Below are positions 27,078-35,574 of a stretch of 64,000 nt of DNA, one piece after another. The DNA is from Devosia ginsengisoli (GTDB lineage: Bacteria > Pseudomonadota > Alphaproteobacteria > Rhizobiales > Devosiaceae). The notes under the pieces were generated by a model. The model saw nothing but the letters and a program-made list of their open reading frames with translations, was not told the DNA's origin and did no database searches. Both the position numbers and the translations under genes were made by a program. The stretch lies in assembly GCF_007859655.1 (NCBI RefSeq), contig NZ_CP042304.1, forward strand, positions 868,001-932,000. Reading direction: 5' to 3'. The first letter of the stretch is position 1. Each line of letters opens with the position of its first letter.

Positions 27078-28294
27078 GCCGCCGCCTCTTTCCCATGCAG
27101 TTCCGCGTGTCGTGGCAGGAAGATGGTGAGGAAACCGAGGAACGGCAAGAAGGCGCAGAGCCCGAACACCGCCACGATGCCGATCTGGTCGGCCAGCGCC
27201 CCCAGCACGGCCGCGCCGATGGCGCCGATGCCGAAGGCAAAACCGAACACGAAGCCTGCCACCATGCCGACCTTGCCCGGCACCAGTTCCTGCGCATAGA
27301 CCACGATGGCTGAAAAGGCCGAAGACAGGATCAGCCCCACCAGCACGCTCACCACCGCCGTACCGAACAGGTTCATATGCGGCAGCAGCAGCGTGAAGGG
27401 CAGGGCGCCCACGATGGAGCACCAGATCACCGTCAGCCGCCCGAACCGGTCGCCCACCGGCCCGCCGATAAAGGTGCCGGCCGCGATGGCCCCGAGGAAC
27501 AGGAACAGATAAAGCTGCGCCTGCTCGGCGGTGAGCGCGAATTTCTCGATCAGGAAGAAGCTGTAATAGCTGGTGATCGAGGAAATATAGACATACTTGC
27601 TCAGCAGCAGCGCCCCGATGACCAGGAACACCATGGTCAGCCGCCGCCGCGACAGCACCTGCTGCGCCGCCTTAAGCACCGGTCTGCCCGAGCTCGCCCG
27701 CTGATGCGCCGCATACCACCGCCCCACCGCCGCCAGGATCACCAGCGCCGTGATGGCCACCAGTGCAAACCACGCCGTGCTGCTCTGCCCGCGCGGCAGC
27801 AGGAAATAGGCGGCGGCCAGCGGACCGACCGCCGTACCGACATTGCCGCCCACCTGGAACAGCGACTGCGCAAAGCCCAGCCGCCCACCCGAAGCCAGCC
27901 GCGCCACGCGCGACGCTTCCGGATGAAAAATGGCCGAGCCCACGCCGCCCACCATGGCCGCCAGGATCAGCAGGCCGAAACTGTTCGCCGTGGCGATCAG
28001 CCCCACGCCGACAAGCGCAAACACCATCGAGACGGCCAGCGCGTAGGGCATGGGATTCTTGTCGGTGTAATAGCCGACCACCGGCTGCAGCAGCGACGCC
28101 GTCATCTGCTGCGCCAGCGTGATCAGCCCGATCTGCACATAATCCAGCCCATAGGCATCCTTGAGCAGCGGATAGAGCGCCGGCAGCAGGAACTGCATCA
28201 AATCATTGAGCAGGTGCGAGGCGCTGACCGCGACGATGATGATGAGCGATGTCTGCTGCACGGCAGGTGCAGTCTTGGCCGAAACGGCGTCCAT
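27074..28294 (-). CDS. MFS transporter, fosmidomycin resistance (Fsr)-like
   Basis: This major facilitator exporter of about 406 residues has twelve transmembrane segments. SHLLNDLMQFLLPALYPLLK at the start of helix 1 and the following QPVVGYYTDK are diagnostic of the Fsr subgroup, and GSAIFHPEASRVAR carries the conserved H-P-E/A segment. The ATG at 28294 (MDAVSAKT) is chosen for family length. No good ribosome-binding site precedes it, and the frame stays open to 28429. Fsr proteins expel drug-like phosphonates, but the natural substrate is unknown. It is coupled to the SRPBCC gene. Confidence 0.85.
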   Translation of the reverse strand: MDAVSAKTAPAVQQTSLIIIVAVSASHLLNDLMQFLLPALYPLLKDAYGLDYVQIGLITLAQQMTASLLQPVVGYYTDKNPMPYALAVSMVFALVGVGLIATANSFGLLILAAMVGGVGSAIFHPEASRVARLASGGRLGFAQSLFQVGGNVGTAVGPLAAAYFLLPRGQSSTAWFALVAITALVILAAVGRWYAAHQRASSGRPVLKAAQQVLSRRRLTMVFLVIGALLLSKYVYISSITSYYSFFLIEKFALTAEQAQLYLFLFLGAIAAGTFIGGPVGDRFGRLTVIWCSIVGALPFTLLLPHMNLFGTAVVSVLVGLILSSAFSAIVVYAQELVPGKVGMVAGFVFGFAFGIGAIGAAVLGALADQIGIVAVFGLCAFLPFLGFLTIFLPRHAELHGKEAAA

Positions 28295-28421
28295 GGGAGA
28301 GAAGTCCAAAAATGGCTGGAATATGTGCAGGCACCCGTACCCCGCTCCACCGGCTCTGGCAATGGTCCCCACCCATGCAACGACAATGGCGCGCCCGCGT
28401 TTTGTCGCACGGGAGGAAATC

Positions 28422-28691
28422 ATGAGCACCGATCATTTCGTCGTCTCGCAGCGAGACAGTGCCTGGCAATTCAGCTTCCGGGGCGATGTCACCGCGCCCT
28501 TCACCAGCCGGGGTGCCGCCATCGAGGCCGCCATCGCCGCAGCCGGCAAGGTCGAGGGCGCCGAAGTCGCGGTGGTGCTGCGCGACGGCGATCTGCGCAG
28601 CGAAACCATCTGGCGCAGCAGCCAGACCGATCTCACCGAAAGCGAGACCGAACAACTGGCAGCCGATATCGAACGCGACAGCGACGCCTGA
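28422..28691 (+). CDS. DUF2188-like small protein
   Basis: This 89-residue protein starts at ATG 28422 behind a strong GGGAGGA site. Its pattern (HFVVSQRDSAWQF, then FTSRGAAIEAAIAAAGKVEG and VVLRDGDLRSE) resembles the DUF2188 fold, a compact domain of unknown function that reads like a short beta-alpha-beta unit. The C-terminus is acidic. It is divergent from the MFS gene and precedes tRNA-Asn, with no functional link visible. Confidence 0.65.
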   Translation: MSTDHFVVSQRDSAWQFSFRGDVTAPFTSRGAAIEAAIAAAGKVEGAEVAVVLRDGDLRSETIWRSSQTDLTESETEQLAADIERDSDA

Positions 28692-28715
28692 GACTATCGG
28701 TGATTTAGGGGGAAA

Positions 28716-28791
28716 TGGCTCCGCGAGCTGGACTCGAACCAGCGACCATTCGATTAACAGTCGAACGCTCTACCAACTGAGCTATCGCGGA
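28716..28791 (-). tRNA. tRNA-Asn (anticodon GTT)
   Basis: The 76-nt minus-strand cloverleaf has TCCGCGA/TCGCGGA acceptor stem, D-arm GCTCAGTTGGTAGAGC, anticodon loop CTGTTAA (GTT), T-loop TTCGAGT and an encoded CCA. Confidence 0.96.
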
Positions 28792-28906
28792 ACATCGATG
28801 CCTCCGTGCCGGAAGCGAGGTCCATGTACCGAACTTGTTTTGCTTTGCCAAGCCCTTTCGCCCAGATGTGCAAAAGTCGCTTCGGGTTCGCGCCGGAGTG
28901 GAGTTT

Positions 28907-28990
28907 ACCCTCCCCCTTGAGGGGAGGGAAGCGAGATAGGACTTAGCCCGGCTAAGTCCGTTGAATCGAGCAGGGTGGGGGTATGCACCC
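28907..28990. repeat. Intergenic repeat, family D (copy 1)
   Basis: An element opening ACCCTCCCCCTTGAGGGGAG, continuing GCGAGATAGGACTTAG and GCTAAGTCCG, and ending AGCAGGGTGGGGGTATG. It contains a CCCTCCCC..GGGGAGGG palindrome and an ACTTAGC/GCTAAGT stem. The same sequence occurs at 38357-38433. Here it lies between tRNA-Asn and mobA. Confidence 0.8.
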
Positions 28991-28992
28991 GC

Positions 28993-29613
28993 CTATGCCT
29001 TTGTCGGGTGCGTGCGCTTCGCCAGCATCAGCAGATCAGCCATCGTATTCACATTGAGAAACGGATCGGCCGCGCACCGGCCGCTCCAGTCCACCCGCCG
29101 CGCACCCATCGCCGCCTGCAATCCCTTGAGACTTCGTGGTGCCGTCTCCGCCAGGATTTGCCTCGGCAGGTCCGCCAGCGCCGCGATCCGCCAGATCGCA
29201 TTGGGCGGATAAAAATCCGCACCCCAGCCGGCAAACGCCGCCGGTGCATCGCCCAGGGCCTCGATCATCACCGCCGCGAAATCATCAGGCAGAAACGGCG
29301 TATCCACCGCCGCCGACATCAGCAGTCCATCGCCGATTCCCCGCGCCTCCAAAGCCGCCACCGCCGCCGCCAATCCCGCCAGCGGCCCGCCGACTGGCGC
29401 AGCCAGGTCGATTACCGCCACCGCATCATCCCGCCGTCCGCGCCCGTCATCCTCAGGCCCCACCGCAATCATCAGCGGCGGCGCCACTGGCCCCAACGCC
29501 GCGGCCACGCGGTCCACCAGCCGCCTGCCGCCGATCCGCAAATCCGCCTTGCGCACGCCGCCCAGCCGCTCGCCTCTGCCTCCCGCGATGATCACGCCAT
29601 GCGGCAAGCTCAC
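28993..29613 (-). CDS. mobA: Molybdenum cofactor guanylyltransferase
   Basis: This 206-residue nucleotidyltransferase would attach GMP to molybdopterin to form the bis-MGD cofactor. The N-terminal GVIIAGGRGERLGGVRKA is the family GG(x)SxRxGxxK-type loop, and VDTPFLPDDF supplies the metal-binding aspartate. The gene starts with GTG within the last codon of benE (GTGA overlap, 29610-29613), indicating coupling. No other molybdenum gene is in the window, so the pairing with a benzoate-type transporter may be incidental. Confidence 0.85.
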   Translation of the reverse strand: MSLPHGVIIAGGRGERLGGVRKADLRIGGRRLVDRVAAALGPVAPPLMIAVGPEDDGRGRRDDAVAVIDLAAPVGGPLAGLAAAVAALEARGIGDGLLMSAAVDTPFLPDDFAAVMIEALGDAPAAFAGWGADFYPPNAIWRIAALADLPRQILAETAPRSLKGLQAAMGARRVDWSGRCAADPFLNVNTMADLLMLAKRTHPTKA

Positions 29614-30812
29614 TTGCCCGTCGTCTCCGGCTCGGGGCGTATGCCGAAGCGCAGCAACAGCATCATGCCGATTCCCGCCACCAGCCCCCAGAACGGCGCG
29701 CCGACCCCGATAATGGTGATTCCCGACGCCGTGGTGATGAAGGTCAGTGCCGCCGGCAACCGCGTCTCCTCCATCACCAATGCGCCTGACAGCGCCGCCG
29801 TCAGGCTCGACAGCAGCGCCAGTCCCGCCACCGCCTGGATCAGCAGCGGCGGCGAGGCGGCGATGAAGGCTGCAGCCAGGCTCGCGGCCGGGGCCAGCAG
29901 CAGATAGACAACGCCCGCCGAAATCGGTGCCGGCCAGCGCTTGGCCTTTTCCGGATGCGCCTCCGGCCCGGCGCAGATCGCCGCCGTGATCGCCGCCAGA
30001 TTGCTGCTATGCCCGCCGAAAAACGCCGTCACCGCGCTGGCCAGCCCCGTCATGACAAACAACGGCGCGGGCTTGAGCGTGTAGCCATTGGCCCGCATCA
30101 CCGCCAGCCCCGGCAGGTTCTGCGACGCCATGGTCACGATATAGAGCGGCAGCCCGATCCGCACGATCGCGTCCAGCGTGAACACCGGCATGACCGGCAC
30201 CGGGCTCGGCCAGCTGCCATCCAGCGCCCCCGCCGGCAGGTTCGTCGTCAGCGCCAGCACGATCCCCGTCACCACCACGGCAATCGGCACCGCATAGCGC
30301 TTGGCAAAGCGCAGCCCGATGACCCAGGCCAGCACGATCGGCAGCGCCAGCATGGGCATTTCCGCCACCGCCGTGATCGGCGCCAGGCACAGCGTGAACA
30401 GCATGCCCGCCAGCATGCCATTGGCCAGCGGCGCCGGAATGGCCCCGATCAGCCGCGCCAGCGGCTTGATCAGTCCCGTCAGCACGATCAGCCCCGCCGC
30501 CACGAGGAATGCCCCCGCCACCGCGGGAAAACCACCCACCGGCTCGCCGACTGTCAGGATGAAGGCCACGCCCGGCGTCGACCAGGCAAAACTGACAGGC
30601 AGCTTTACCCGTGCGCTGACCACGATATTGAGAATGCCGATGGCGATGCACACGCTCATCAGCCCCGAGCCCGCCTGCTGCGGCGAGGCCCCGGTCGCCG
30701 TCAGCGCCGCCAGCACCAGCGTGAACGTGCTGGCATAGCCCACAATGGCGGCCAGCGCCCCGGCCATGACAGGTTGCAGATAGTCGCGCCGGCTGCCGCC
30801 GGTTATCGTCAT
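29610..30812 (-). CDS. benE: Benzoate/H+ symporter BenE family transporter
   Basis: This membrane transporter of about 400 residues has eleven to twelve transmembrane segments and BenE signatures such as FAWSTPGVAFILT, LPLYIVTMASQNLPGLAVM and AFFGGHSSNLAAITAAI. BenE proteins import benzoate or related aromatic acids with protons. No aromatic degradation gene is nearby, so the substrate may differ. The ATG at 30812 (MTITGGS) is favoured; 30839 and 30860 are in-frame alternatives and none has a strong ribosome-binding site. It is the promoter-proximal gene of benE-mobA. Confidence 0.87.
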   Translation of the reverse strand: MTITGGSRRDYLQPVMAGALAAIVGYASTFTLVLAALTATGASPQQAGSGLMSVCIAIGILNIVVSARVKLPVSFAWSTPGVAFILTVGEPVGGFPAVAGAFLVAAGLIVLTGLIKPLARLIGAIPAPLANGMLAGMLFTLCLAPITAVAEMPMLALPIVLAWVIGLRFAKRYAVPIAVVVTGIVLALTTNLPAGALDGSWPSPVPVMPVFTLDAIVRIGLPLYIVTMASQNLPGLAVMRANGYTLKPAPLFVMTGLASAVTAFFGGHSSNLAAITAAICAGPEAHPEKAKRWPAPISAGVVYLLLAPAASLAAAFIAASPPLLIQAVAGLALLSSLTAALSGALVMEETRLPAALTFITTASGITIIGVGAPFWGLVAGIGMMLLLRFGIRPEPETTGK

Positions 30813-30956
30813 TTGGCTCACGCTGTGCCCTCGTCCCATGCGAGCCAGCAACCTATGCAAGCCCGCCGTTCCGGTGAAGCGGAAACATCATTTCACGGCA
30901 AATCATGCGGGCGTGGGAACGACCGGCAATCACCTAAGGAATATTTGGAAAATTGA

Positions 30957-31030
30957 TGGAGGCCACGTCCGGAATTGAACCGGAGTACGCGGATTTGCAA
31001 TCCGCTGCGTAACCACTCCGCCACGTGGCC
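30957..31030 (-). tRNA. tRNA-Cys (anticodon GCA)
   Basis: The 74-nt minus-strand cloverleaf has GGCCACG/CGTGGCC acceptor stem, anticodon loop TTGCAAA (GCA), T-loop TTCAATT, discriminator T and an encoded CCA. Confidence 0.96.
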
Positions 31031-31111
31031 TCTGGCGCGGGGTTCTAGTCCAGCGCCCTTTCTTATGCAAGGTATCGGGTTGCCAAAGAGTTATTTTCCG
31101 GGAGGGCGTCC

Positions 31112-31678
31112 GTGAGCCACTTTTTGTTTCGCACACGCACCGTCGCGATCCTGCTGCCGGTGCTCGCGCTCTGTGCCATATCGGTCCCCACCGCAGCGTC
31201 CGAAATTGCCGCCTGCACAATCTCTGCCTGGTCGAACGATACCGACCCGAACGGGCTCAATATCCGGGCCGGCGCCGGAAGCGATACCGCGATCATCGGC
31301 CAGATCCCTGTCGGCGGCGAAGTCTCGATCACCGGAGCGAAGGATGGCTGGTTCAGGATCGATCAGGCCGTGCTGATCGACTACGAGTCAGATGAAACTA
31401 CCGACGTTTTTGCCGGCGAGGGCTGGGTTTCCGGGCGGATGCTCGGCCTTGTCCTGCATGACGATTTACATGCCGCCCCCTCGGACGACAGCCCGGTCGT
31501 GGCCCGGCTGTTCCACGAGGATGCGGAGGGGAACATCGGCGGGGCGGATTCGTTTGGGGTTAGCCGAATCCTTACCTGCCAGGGAGACTGGGTTCAGGTC
31601 GAAGGCACATTCTTCGACACCCCCCTGACCGGCTGGGCAACGCGGACCTGCTCAAACCAGGTGACTACCTGCTCCTGA
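31112..31678 (+). CDS. Exported SH3-domain protein
   Basis: This 188-residue secreted protein begins with GTG at 31112, six bases after GGGAGGG. A signal peptide ends near residue 29 (PTAAS). Residues 47-80 (LNIRAGAGSDTAIIGQIPVG, then GWFRIDQ) form a bacterial SH3 (SH3b) repeat with the LNVRxGPG-like motif, and a second, weaker SH3-like half follows (DLHAAPSDDSPVVARLF). Four cysteines in the mature part could form disulphides. SH3b proteins often bind peptidoglycan or other envelope ligands. No partner gene is adjacent. Confidence 0.75.
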   Translation: MSHFLFRTRTVAILLPVLALCAISVPTAASEIAACTISAWSNDTDPNGLNIRAGAGSDTAIIGQIPVGGEVSITGAKDGWFRIDQAVLIDYESDETTDVFAGEGWVSGRMLGLVLHDDLHAAPSDDSPVVARLFHEDAEGNIGGADSFGVSRILTCQGDWVQVEGTFFDTPLTGWATRTCSNQVTTCS

Positions 31679-31850
31679 GCGCTTGCATCTGCCGGGGGTA
31701 AGGGAAAGCCCAACCCGACGCCTCTCGATCCGGCCCGCATACCCGCCATGCACCGCCATTTTGCCGCAACGCCCTCTCGGCCCTTGCCATGCCCCGCACC
31801 CGACGATATTCACGTCCGGCATATGGTTTGAGCCGGGCAGGGCTGTCTTC

Positions 31851-32495
31851 ATGGTCGATTTCGAACGCGCACGGGCGCAAATGGTGGAGAACCAGCTGCG
31901 CAGCGGCGGTGTCACCAATGCGCCGATTCTGGCGCGGATGCGCGCTATCAAGCGCGAAAATTTCGTCGCCCCCGAGCGGCGCGACCTGGCCTATATAGAC
32001 GACATTCAGTGGCTCGGCGACCGCTTCATGGCAGCGCCGGTCACGCTGGGCAAGCTGCTCAAGCTGGCCGAAATCAGCCCGACCGATACCGTCCTCGATA
32101 TCGGCGCCGCCACCGGCTATTCCACCGCCATCATTGCCGGCCTCGCTGCCGCCGTCACCGGCCTCGAGCCCGATGCCGGGCTGGCCGCGACGGCATCGGC
32201 CAATCTGGCCGCGCTGGGCCTCGACAATGCCAGCGTCATTGCCGGCGGTATCGAGCGCCTCGGCAAGGCCCGTTTCGATGTCATCATGGTGCAGGGCGCG
32301 CTTGATAGCGTGCCGGACGCCTTCACTGCGGCGCTTGCCGATGGTGGGCGTCTCGTCGCGCTGATCCGTACGGGGGCCGTTTCGGTGGCCCATGTTTTCG
32401 TCAGGTCTGGCGGGCAGGTCACGGCGCGAGCCGAGTTCAACGCCGTTCTGCCGCCGCTCTTTGCGCCGCAGCGTGATGAGGAATTTGTGTTCTGA
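31851..32495 (+). CDS. pcm: Protein-L-isoaspartate O-methyltransferase family protein
   Basis: This 214-residue SAM-dependent methyltransferase of the Pcm family repairs isoaspartyl residues in damaged proteins, if catalytically typical. The SAM motif is VLDIGAATGYSTAI at about residues 80-93, and the N-terminal MVENQLRSGGVTNAPILARM is the conserved Pcm helix. The C-terminus is short and the substrate-binding part is somewhat diverged from classical Pcm. The ATG at 31851 is preferred over an open upstream extension. It lies upstream of the TolC gene, an order seen in other Alphaproteobacteria, rather than beside surE. Confidence 0.82.
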   Translation: MVDFERARAQMVENQLRSGGVTNAPILARMRAIKRENFVAPERRDLAYIDDIQWLGDRFMAAPVTLGKLLKLAEISPTDTVLDIGAATGYSTAIIAGLAAAVTGLEPDAGLAATASANLAALGLDNASVIAGGIERLGKARFDVIMVQGALDSVPDAFTAALADGGRLVALIRTGAVSVAHVFVRSGGQVTARAEFNAVLPPLFAPQRDEEFVF

Positions 32496-32631
32496 TGTGG
32501 TATTATACGTCTGTGTTGCCTCAGGGGCACGGCACGGATTATTCGCACATTAATGTTTAGTAGGGATTGTCGCGGCCGGTTGTCTACCCCATGTGCCGCG
32601 CATAGAGTTCCGGGGTTTTTGGAGGCGGGCA

Positions 32632-34011
32632 ATGGGTTTTCGCGTTAAATTGGTCGCAAGTGCGCTGGCCCTGGCTTTGGCTGCCGTTTCGGTGGGCGGG
32701 GCCCGGGCGCAGTCGATCAGCCAGGCGCTGACCATTGCTTACGATCATGCGCCCGATCTGCAGGCGGCCTTGCTCAGTGCCAAGGCTGCGGCGGAAAACG
32801 TCGCTCTTGCCCAGGCCGGCATGCGCCCCCAGATTGGCGCGAGCTTGGGTGGCACCTACAGCTGGTCGGCCGGACAGGCCTCGCTCGGCAATCCCTCTGG
32901 TGCCTTCTCGGACAGCCAAACCTATACGGCGGGTCTTTCCTACAACCAGACCATCTTCGACAATTACAAGACCGATGCGCAGGTCGAGGCCGCCCGCGCC
33001 GGTGCCGAGGCCGCCGAATACCAGATCCGCAATACCGAGCAGAATGTGCTGCTCGCCGTGGTCCAGGCCTATATGTCGGTGCTGAGCGATCGCCAGCTGG
33101 TCGCCCTCCGGCAGGAAAATATCAGCTTCTTCCAGGCCCAGTTGCAGTCGGCGCGTGACCGGCTCGATGTGGGCGAGGGCACACGCATCGATGTCGCCCA
33201 GGCCGAAGCCCGCCTCGCCCAGGGCGATGCCACCTACCGTGCTGCCGTCAGCAGCCTTGAAATCAGCCAGGCCACCTTTCAGCGCTATGTCGGCGCCGCC
33301 CCGCAAAATCTCGACGCCTCGCACAATTATGCGCGCCTGATCCCCTCGTCATTGCAGGCTGCTCTGTCCCAGGCTGAAACGGGCCATCCGGCCATCCTGA
33401 TGTCCAAGGCCGCCATTCGCGCCGCCCAGGCCGGCACCGATTCCGCGCAGGCCGCCTTCGGCCCCTCCGCCAGCGTTAGCGGCTCCATTGGCACCGCCTA
33501 CAGCAATCCGGGCGGCGCGCAGGGCATCAGCGGCAAGCTGGGCTTCACCATCACCATCCCGCTCTATGCGGGCGGCGCCATCGGCGCCAGCGTGCGCAAG
33601 GCCAATATCGAGCAGATCAAGTCCGAGGTCGACGCCATGTCGTCCTACGACCAGATTCGCGAGGCGGTGATTTCCGCCTGGGCCGGCATCCAGAGCGCCG
33701 ATGCGCAGATTTCCGCCGCCAATGCCGCTGTTTCGGCCGGCCGAACCGTGCTTGACGGCGTCATTCAGGAACGTGACCTGGGCACCCGCACCACGCTCGA
33801 CGTGCTCAATGCCCAGGCCGAGCTGACCACCGCGCGCGAAGGGCTGATCAACGCTTCGACCAACAAGGTCATCGCCACCTTCTCGCTGCTGTCGGCCATG
33901 GGCCACCTCACCGCGACCGATCTGGGCCTGGCCGTCGAGGTCAAGTCCGCCGTGCGGTACAATCAGGTCGTCGAGGACGTCTGGCAGGAATTGCGCACCG
34001 TCGCCGAGTGA
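32632..34011 (+). CDS. tolC: TolC family outer membrane channel protein
   Basis: This 459-residue outer membrane efflux protein has a signal peptide ending at GGARA and two TolC repeats of long helices with amphipathic beta strands. Recognisable segments are SISQALTIAYDHAPDLQAA at the mature start and DLGTRTTLDVLNAQAELTTA late in the second repeat. Trimers form the exit duct for type I secretion and RND pumps. GGAGGCGGGC precedes the ATG at 32632. No inner-membrane partner lies nearby, consistent with a shared general TolC. Confidence 0.92.
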   Translation: MGFRVKLVASALALALAAVSVGGARAQSISQALTIAYDHAPDLQAALLSAKAAAENVALAQAGMRPQIGASLGGTYSWSAGQASLGNPSGAFSDSQTYTAGLSYNQTIFDNYKTDAQVEAARAGAEAAEYQIRNTEQNVLLAVVQAYMSVLSDRQLVALRQENISFFQAQLQSARDRLDVGEGTRIDVAQAEARLAQGDATYRAAVSSLEISQATFQRYVGAAPQNLDASHNYARLIPSSLQAALSQAETGHPAILMSKAAIRAAQAGTDSAQAAFGPSASVSGSIGTAYSNPGGAQGISGKLGFTITIPLYAGGAIGASVRKANIEQIKSEVDAMSSYDQIREAVISAWAGIQSADAQISAANAAVSAGRTVLDGVIQERDLGTRTTLDVLNAQAELTTAREGLINASTNKVIATFSLLSAMGHLTATDLGLAVEVKSAVRYNQVVEDVWQELRTVAE

Positions 34012-34013
34012 TC

Positions 34014-34037
34014 GGACGCCCGTTCCGGGCGCCTTTT
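34014..34037 (+). terminator. Rho-independent terminator of tolC
   Basis: GG-A-CGCCC and GGGCG-CC pair around a GTTCC loop with one bulged A, followed by TTTT. It starts 3 nt after the tolC stop codon. Confidence 0.75.
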
Positions 34038-34271
34038 CACCAAACTGCACGCACTGCCTTCGTTGTTCTGCAACGTCCGACATCTATTGCTTTACTGTCG
34101 ATCCGTGGTGGTCGGGCTATGCTCGGCCACAACTTTTAGTGGAAGACCGCTCTCAGCGTGCTGTGGCGATTCCTAATTGCAGCCGCTGACGCTAAGGTGT
34201 TGTTGACGAATCAGGTTGGCGGCACCGGCGGATGCTGCAGGTCGGTTCGGGCGCACGAGTAAGAGGCACTG

Positions 34272-34997
34272 ATGAACAAGCCGGCACCCAAAGAACCCTC
34301 TATGGATGAAATCCTGTCGTCCATCCGGCAGATCATTGCCGATGACGATGCCGCCGGGGTGCCGCGCCGTCCGACAATTCAGGCCGCGCCCCCGCCCATG
34401 CAGGCGACGCCGGCTCGGCCCATGGCCGATTCGCTCGATCGCGATCTCAGCGACATGCTCGACGATATCGAGCCGCTGGCGCTTTCGCCCAACCAGATCG
34501 TCGACAAGGGTGACGACGACGAGGAAGCCGGTGGCTTCAGCTTCGATTCCATCCTGGCCGACACCGCGGCCGATGAAGCCGCCGCGGCATCCGCACCGCA
34601 ACTGGTCGATCCCGACGACATCACTTTCGCACCGCCCGAGGCCGTCGAGGACGAAGAGGAAGAGCTTCCCGCCTTCGATCCGCCGCCCATGGCCGTTGCT
34701 CAGCCAGCGCCGCAACCGCAGCCCCAGCCGGGGATTGCCCAGGCCGCGCCGCTGCCCGACCCGACCCTGTCCAGCGACATGGCCGATCAACTGCTTGGCC
34801 CGGCCACCCAGGCCGCCGTGCGCAGCTCCATCACCAAGCTCAATGGCCTGGGTCTCGGCAATGCCGGCGCCACCATCGAGTCCCTGATGCGCGACATGCT
34901 GCGCCCGATGCTCAAGGAATGGCTGGACGAAAACCTGCCCGCCGTCGTCGAGCGCATGGTGGAACGCGAAATCACCCGCATTTCCCGCGGGGAATAG
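34272..34997 (+). CDS. popZ: Polar organizing protein PopZ (DUF2497)
   Basis: This 241-residue protein has the PopZ layout. A short N-terminal helix PSMDEILSSIRQIIADDD, which recruits client proteins, is followed by a long disordered Pro/Glu/Asp-rich linker (about residues 30-165). The C-terminal helical oligomerisation domain includes LRPMLKEWLDENLPAVVERM. PopZ assembles a pole-localised matrix that anchors the chromosome origin and cell-cycle regulators in Alphaproteobacteria. The linker is longer and more acidic than many. It stands alone, downstream of tolC and upstream of a structured intergenic region. Confidence 0.93.
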   Translation: MNKPAPKEPSMDEILSSIRQIIADDDAAGVPRRPTIQAAPPPMQATPARPMADSLDRDLSDMLDDIEPLALSPNQIVDKGDDDEEAGGFSFDSILADTAADEAAAASAPQLVDPDDITFAPPEAVEDEEEELPAFDPPPMAVAQPAPQPQPQPGIAQAAPLPDPTLSSDMADQLLGPATQAAVRSSITKLNGLGLGNAGATIESLMRDMLRPMLKEWLDENLPAVVERMVEREITRISRGE

Positions 34998-34999
34998 GC

Positions 35000-35140
35000 C
35001 TTGGACCGATCGATATTCAGCTCAGGCTGAGCCGAAAATGTTGGTTTTCGAGAACCGGCCCGGAGCGCACTTTGAGTACGTGAGGACCGGAAGCGCAGAA
35101 AACTGGCATTTGCAGGCCGGCATCAGCTGAATGGCGATTG
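35000..35140. other. Structured intergenic region between convergent popZ and a small exported-protein gene
   Basis: This stretch holds GCTCAGGCTGAGC (odd palindrome), CGAAAA-TGTTGG-TTTTCG (6-bp hairpin) and a GC-rich block from 35052 to 35094 bounded by CCGG sequences that contains CGCACTTTGAGTACGTGAGG. The layout is that of a mosaic intergenic repeat or structured RNA rather than a gene. No second copy is evident in this window. Confidence 0.4.
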
Positions 35141-35143
35141 GTC

Positions 35144-35419
35144 CTAAAGCAAGGGCGGTTGAGGCGGCTTGATGGTCTCCAGGACCTGGAGCCGCCTTTC
35201 CATTTCCAGCCTTTGCTGGTTCGCTTCCAGCATCCGCAGCTTCATCTCCAGCGTCCTGCGCTCGGCATCGGCGGCCACTTCGCGTTGCAGGCAGACCAGG
35301 CGCTCCTGATTGTTCCGGATCGCTTCGGCGCTATTGCCGGGCACCACGGCGGGGCAGGCGCCCAGCGCCGGCGTAGCCACCAGAATGACCGCCACCGCGG
35401 CCAATACCATCGCCTTCAT
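35144..35419 (-). CDS. Small exported coiled-coil protein
   Basis: The ATG at 35419 is chosen because GGAGG lies 5 nt upstream; a codon at 35431 would overlap that site. The 91-residue product has a signal peptide (MKAMVLAAVAVILVATPALG) followed by two cysteines, CPAVV and RLVCLQREV, and then a charged helix with heptad-like leucines (LEMKLRMLEANQQRLEMERR). It ends in a Pro-rich PPQPPLL. It is probably a periplasmic helical hairpin or coiled coil. No family is recognised. It is convergent to popZ and divergent from valS. Confidence 0.65.
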   Translation of the reverse strand: MKAMVLAAVAVILVATPALGACPAVVPGNSAEAIRNNQERLVCLQREVAADAERRTLEMKLRMLEANQQRLEMERRLQVLETIKPPQPPLL

Positions 35420-35574
35420 TGCTGCCTCCATGTTAAAGCCTGTTCAGGCGAAACGCGCGCCGCGCCTGCTGGCTCCCTGTTGACCCCGCACCCGGCATTT
35501 GCTTGAAGTCTGCCAACCTGTCTATCCCGCCCGCCACACTCCCTCTGGCGGGTCGCTGTTGTTGCGAGTCACCA

